In this document: positions 39,301 through 42,390 of the stretch, one piece after another
Layout: every line of letters starts with the position of its first letter
How positions within the stretch are numbered: position 1 is the stretch's first letter
IMG/VR virus record: IMGVR_UViG_3300025666_000018
Span: 1 to 42,390 of that record
Length of the DNA stretch: 42,390 nt
Source: a virus
Reading direction: 5' to 3' (one strand)
Position numbers and translations under genes: made by a program
The notes under the pieces: generated by a model
Seen by the model: only the letters and a program-made list of their open reading frames with translations
Database searches by the model: none
What the model was told of the DNA's origin: nothing

Positions 39301-40010
39301 GAAATAATGGTACAGACGGAACAAGTGGTTCTTCAGGTATTAATGGTGCAGATGGAAATGACGGTACGGATGGTACAAGTGGTTCAAGCGGTGTTAACGG
39401 TGCTGACGGAAATGACGGTACGGATGGTACAAGTGGTTCTTCAGGTATCTCTGGTGAAGGCGTACCAACAGGTGGTACCGAAGGTCAAGCTCTTGTTAAA
39501 GCATCTGCTACAAACTACGATACAGAATGGGCTGATGCTGCAAGTGGAGTAACAAACTATCTACTAAGACTTGAATATGATACTTCAAATCACCTTGTAA
39601 ATAGTACAACAGATAATAGATTTATAGCAGCAACTGGATTTGAAACTTCAGGTGCAAGCGTGGACAGCGTAAGCGTAGATACTGGAAACACAATCTATAC
39701 AATTACAGTATCGTTCAGCAACGAATCTAATCCACCACAAAACATATTAGTTTATGCATGGGATCCTGTAAACTACGACTATCAAGTACATCCATATAGA
39801 GTTGACTCTTCGGATCTAACAATTGATACAGACAACGGTGACTTTACATCATCTAACAACCAGTTCACACCAAATATTTTTGGTAGCTTTGGTTCAACAA
39901 GTTTGACGATCGACGTAAGACAGGATTACATCAAGTACGTGAACGCAATTGGCTTAGGTGGTAATAGAAGATTCGCACACGCATATTTAATAATATCATT
40001 CAACGGATAA
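36399..40010 (+). CDS. Collagen-like fibre protein 2, long repeat
   Basis: 1203 residues. The N-terminal 320 or so are paralogous to fibre 1 (NTDDLGKRNVYVETLLQKR). A single Gly-X-Y tract spans roughly residues 328-1022 with two recurring modules, GTSGSSG and GVNGADG. GVPTGGTEGQALVK again precedes the C-terminal domain (about 1030-1203). A trimeric fibre about 200 nm long is possible from collagen geometry; this is inference. Repeat blocks near 38700-39460 are nearly identical at the DNA level, so length may change by recombination. Confidence 0.85.
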   Translation: MPSVNSNDFILQIPELVKVNRGVQALVTTTLHQNYLGNLVDIVNLNDVTIKVVNHAGTTVKILKKSDSTLTYGTGSTKGRFIINLSSTETLGLPEGDVYLDVVINSGVKVVTMPRLKVGFTIDGGQALPDGSVGGRFTIPAPIYEVISLNYGNDLPAAGQVVLSSSNPNGLTKIVLNNTDDLGKRNVYVETLLQKRFTDDGAELNLFVTNVNNTSEYAIFKVVSWQRVEILDSGASNNSEMVDGIEITVSPEGASRTETQVTKFEVGDTLGFFLESFANNSITVVNGSTDYEGTKSIEFVGGMTVSDNGNGNIAVNIPYFDNVTGTINGVDGQDGTSGSSGVNGADGTSGSSGVSGTDGTSGSSGTSGSSGVNGADGTGGSSGVNGADGADGQDGTSGSSGVNGADGADGADGQDGTSGSSGINGANGVDGTSGSSGVNGADGNDGIDGTSGSSGINGVNGIDGTSGSSGVNGLDGTSGSSGVNGVNGVNGVDGTSGSSGVNGADGQDGADGQDGTSGSSGINGADGQDGADGQDGTSGSSGINGVAGATGPAGTSGSSGVNGADGQDGAAGQDGTSGSSGINGADGVNGQDGTSGSSGINGVAGATGPAGADGTSGSSGVNGADGQDGAAGEDGTSGSSGINGANGVDGTSGSSGINGVDGTSGSSGISGTSGSSGVSGADGNDGTDGTSGSSGVNGQDGTSGSSGINGVAGETGPAGADGTSGSSGVNGADGQDGADGQDGTSGSSGINGANGVDGQDGTSGSSGISGVDGNDGTDGTSGSSGISGVDGNDGTDGTSGSSGVNGADGNDGTDGTSGSSGINGADGNDGTDGTSGSSGINGADGNNGTDGTSGSSGVDGVSNVPGPAGTDGTSGSSGVNGADGADGTSGSSGVNGADGADGTSGSSGVNGADGNDGTDGTSGSSGVNGADGNDGTDGTSGSSGINGADGNDGTDGTSGSSGVNGADGNNGTDGTSGSSGINGADGNDGTDGTSGSSGVNGADGNDGTDGTSGSSGISGEGVPTGGTEGQALVKASATNYDTEWADAASGVTNYLLRLEYDTSNHLVNSTTDNRFIAATGFETSGASVDSVSVDTGNTIYTITVSFSNESNPPQNILVYAWDPVNYDYQVHPYRVDSSDLTIDTDNGDFTSSNNQFTPNIFGSFGSTSLTIDVRQDYIKYVNAIGLGGNRRFAHAYLIISFNG

Positions 40011-40030
40011 TAAATAAAAATAAATAGACA

Positions 40031-41953
40031 ATGTCAGTATACGATCCAACACATCCACCTCTGTTTTTAACAGGTACAATTAGCAGTATCAACTCTGGTC
40101 AAACATATCCATACACGGATGAGACTGGACTTAATGCAGCGGGTGCAAAAATAGACTATACAATTACCGTAGGTAGTATTGACCCACAAAGTGTTGGTGA
40201 CGCTAGTGTTAGAACAGGTGGTTCTAAACAATATACAGCACTTGACATTAAAACAGGCGACTGGATTGCTAATGCAAACGGTCAGATCTGTCTACAGATT
40301 GTAGGCGTTGATTCAAAAACAGACAGTGCAATCACTTTCACAGCGAAGGATATTGACATGATCTCTTATAAGACATACGCTAATAATGCAATGTCTAACG
40401 GTGATACAGTTGTCTTCTTTGAGGTTTCAGATAACGGTCAGCCACTAATTACAACAGCTGACATTACTGCATTCCAGAATCCAGGTTCAATTGATAAGAT
40501 CCAGGGTCGTTTTGCAGCAACTGAAGAGACTGAAAGATACAGATTTGAATTTAGTGCAGCACAAACAGGTTACAACAAAGGTGATACAATTACAGTAGAT
40601 ACTACTGATGGTTCTTTTGTTAAGTTTGGCGCAACTAATGCTTCAAATATTCCACTAGGTATTGTTTTAGAGAAAACAATGGGCGAGCGCGTAATTTACG
40701 TTAAGCCTTTCAATACAGTTATTGACAACTACTCTAATCCAGAACTTCTAACTGGAAGTGCAGGTGACGTTTACTATACAGATCCAGCCAATCCAGGTCA
40801 GATGACAACTACACATGCTAGCGGTTCAAAAGCAATCTTACTACAGGTTAAAGATGCTATTCCAACTGTAATCACAACTACAGTTGCGGATTACCTACCG
40901 GACGCTAACGATTCATTAATCATCAATGGTGTTGAATCTTTTGAAGGTGGTGTTGATACAACGCCCGCTGCAGTTTCAGATCTTGTAAACTTAATTAACG
41001 CAGATACTACAACACACTTTGTAACAGCAAGTAAAAGTTCAATCTACGCTTCAACAGAAACAGGCGATGGTACAGGCCCAACTAACGGTGTAGTTATTGT
41101 GACAATTACAGATGACGGTGGTTCAACTTACGACCCACTAGTAGTTACAATCGGCGACGGTACAACTTCATCTACAATTACATTTGATGAAAATACAGGC
41201 GAGACTTTAGTAGAACTTACGGCTTTAGGCGCTCCAGGCTATTTCGCATTCACAGCAACTGAGATTGCAAATGTACTTAATGCTGACTTTACAGCCAATG
41301 GTATTAATCTAGAAGCTTCAACAGTTGATAGCGGTACAGCGGGTTTCCCGAACCTTAAAATCTCGGCAACTAGCGCAAGTGCTACAATTAATATCTCAGG
41401 TACAGACACTGATAAACTAGCCGACACTTTCTTAACTGGAACTGGCGTGGCCGCAACAACTTCTGCTGCAAGCTCAGACTTCTTAGTCTTAACTAGAGCA
41501 GACGGTGGTGACATCTTGATTACAGCAAGCAAGGGTGACTACATTAACATAAATGGTTTAACTTCATCTTCAATGGGCTCTTCGGCAGTCCTACTAATGA
41601 TCGAAGGTGCGGGTTCTACGATTTCAGAAACTGGCGTTGAAACATCAGATGATCTAGACTGGATCCCAAACAATACTTCAGCAGACGGCGACTATGCAGG
41701 TATCACAATCACATATACGCCATATTCAGACAGTAACGTTCAAGTTACAGTAAACGGTGTTGGTGCTAATCTAGGTGATGGAGTAAAGACAAAAGACTGT
41801 TATTTCTCAGGCGATAATGGTACAACAGCCCGCGCAATTGCAGATATTACTGCAGGGGATAAACTTTACTGGAACGGCTCAATTGCAGGTTTTGAACTAG
41901 AAGATACAGATCTAGTTGACATTATTTATGATGCTTCAAGTAATGACGTTTAA
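40031..41953 (+). CDS. Large appendage / virion structural protein
   Basis: 640 residues. MSVYDPTHPPLFLTGTISSI start, then Thr/Asp/Gly-rich beta domains, and several repeated segments with VTITDDGG- and IDGD-like text. No enzymatic motif. Position after two fibres and before a repeat protein marks it as a tail-tip, fibre-connector or decorating protein. A terminator follows. Confidence 0.75.
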   Translation: MSVYDPTHPPLFLTGTISSINSGQTYPYTDETGLNAAGAKIDYTITVGSIDPQSVGDASVRTGGSKQYTALDIKTGDWIANANGQICLQIVGVDSKTDSAITFTAKDIDMISYKTYANNAMSNGDTVVFFEVSDNGQPLITTADITAFQNPGSIDKIQGRFAATEETERYRFEFSAAQTGYNKGDTITVDTTDGSFVKFGATNASNIPLGIVLEKTMGERVIYVKPFNTVIDNYSNPELLTGSAGDVYYTDPANPGQMTTTHASGSKAILLQVKDAIPTVITTTVADYLPDANDSLIINGVESFEGGVDTTPAAVSDLVNLINADTTTHFVTASKSSIYASTETGDGTGPTNGVVIVTITDDGGSTYDPLVVTIGDGTTSSTITFDENTGETLVELTALGAPGYFAFTATEIANVLNADFTANGINLEASTVDSGTAGFPNLKISATSASATINISGTDTDKLADTFLTGTGVAATTSAASSDFLVLTRADGGDILITASKGDYININGLTSSSMGSSAVLLMIEGAGSTISETGVETSDDLDWIPNNTSADGDYAGITITYTPYSDSNVQVTVNGVGANLGDGVKTKDCYFSGDNGTTARAIADITAGDKLYWNGSIAGFELEDTDLVDIIYDASSNDV

Positions 41954-41991
41954 CGTAGTTTAGGAACACTCTTATAATATTAGTATAATAC

Positions 41992-42025
41992 AGGCCCGTC
42001 TAGTAAAATTAGATGGGCCTTTTTA
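41992..42025 (+). terminator. Intrinsic terminator
   Basis: AGGCCCGTCTA (41992-42002) pairs with TAGATGGGCCT (42010-42020), 7-nt loop, then TTTTT. It separates the appendage gene from the next unit. Confidence 0.85.
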
Positions 42026-42088
42026 ATATATAAATATGAGGGGTCCAATAAAGTTCCCTTTAGGCCTAAAATAAACAAACATATACAC

Positions 42089-42390
42089 ATGGCATTAATT
42101 AAAATTAAACAGGTTGAAAATTTATCTAGCGAATTATCTGGATTATCAACTGACATCCTTGCTGCTGAAAGCACTGCAATCGTTATTGCTGGTTCTCTAG
42201 ACACAGTTCAGACAACTGCACTTGAGGCTTATGCTGACTCTGCTGAAAGCGATGCAATCGCTGTTGCTGGTTCTCTAGACACAGTTCAGACAACTGCACT
42301 TGAGGCTTATGCTGACTCTGCTGAAAGCGATGCAATCGCTGTTGCTGGTTCTCTAGACACAGTTCAGACAACTGCACTTGAGGCTTATGC
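42089..42390 (+). CDS. 26-residue-repeat protein, 3' end outside window
   Basis: ATG at 42089; about 100 codons are visible and the frame runs out of the window. After a short lead (MALIKIKQVENLSSEL) a 78-bp unit recurs almost perfectly: the GACACAGTTC block is at 42200, 42278 and 42356. Each unit (SLDTVQTTALEAYADSAESD) is helical and Ala-rich, so a long coiled-coil-like fibre or tail part is likely. A TATAAATA motif lies at 42029-42036. Confidence 0.75.
   Translation, partial: MALIKIKQVENLSSELSGLSTDILAAESTAIVIAGSLDTVQTTALEAYADSAESDAIAVAGSLDTVQTTALEAYADSAESDAIAVAGSLDTVQTTALEAY

Noticed and set aside
36399-40010. CRISPR array in the tandem repeats
   Set aside because: The repeats are in-frame coding Gly-X-Y units without unique spacers of constant length.
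33486-42036. ATAAATA-type motifs upstream of fibre genes as a T4-style late promoter family
   Set aside because: The copies at 33486, 40011 and 42029 vary in sequence and spacing and AT-rich DNA makes them common; not firm enough to annotate.

Overview
The window looks like part of the genome of a large tailed phage that infects a member of the Bacteroidota, probably a flavobacterium-like host. All recognisable genes lie on the + strand, packed with stop-start overlaps (often TAATG) and AT-rich spacers. Ribosome binding sites are weak or absent. Ten copies of one promoter end in the Bacteroidota -7 box TAnnTTTG or a close variant (TATATTTA, TATATTAG). The phage assignment rests on a probable tape-measure protein, collagen-like fibres, a 25-tRNA array and many small early genes of phage-type families. 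No rRNA, capsid, terminase or replicase gene falls in the window.

Layout. (1) 1-5877: the 3' part of a giant membrane/tape-measure-like protein, a KTSC-domain protein and two glycosyltransferases. (2) 5878-10362: a first promoter-led block with two small phage proteins, an Fpg/Nei-type DNA glycosylase, an NMP kinase, a coiled-coil protein, a PD-(D/E)XK nuclease, a degenerate phosphoesterase and an ECF-like sigma factor. (3) 10363-15350: an RNA locus with 25 standard tRNAs (19 amino acids, no Gly seen), a circularly permuted tmRNA, two leader-ORF/terminator cassettes, boxA-like elements, several unassigned structured RNAs, three tRNA-like oddities and two small membrane-protein genes. (4) 15400-28481: a D-3-phosphoglycerate dehydrogenase, a possible holin, DNA ligase, many small conserved phage proteins under repeated promoters, a UDG-like protein, a HAD phosphatase, an integron-cassette-like insert, a phosphoesterase, a DEDDh exonuclease and a YkuK-like RNase H fold protein. 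(5) 28527-32737: a ClpC-like unfoldase, a thymidylate-synthase-family enzyme and ClpP. (6) 32780-42390: virion appendage genes, namely two paralogous collagen-like fibres, a large structural protein and the start of a 26-residue-repeat protein.

How the parts may work together. The most striking combination is a phage-encoded permuted tmRNA (tag ANDNFALAA, G3-U70 acceptor pair) with a phage-encoded ClpC-like ATPase and ClpP. Together they could form a phage-owned system for ribosome rescue and degradation of tagged protein. The sigma factor is a candidate reader of the repeated promoter. Four of those promoters are fused to an intrinsic terminator whose T-rich loop falls where the -33 box should be, so one short element both ends one unit and starts the next. 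The serine-pathway dehydrogenase, the thymidylate-synthase-family enzyme and the Gly/Ser/Thr-rich fibres suggest that the phage pushes host metabolism toward serine, glycine and one-carbon units; this is inference.

All family names come from motifs and remembered family features; no search was run. RNA structures were paired by eye.
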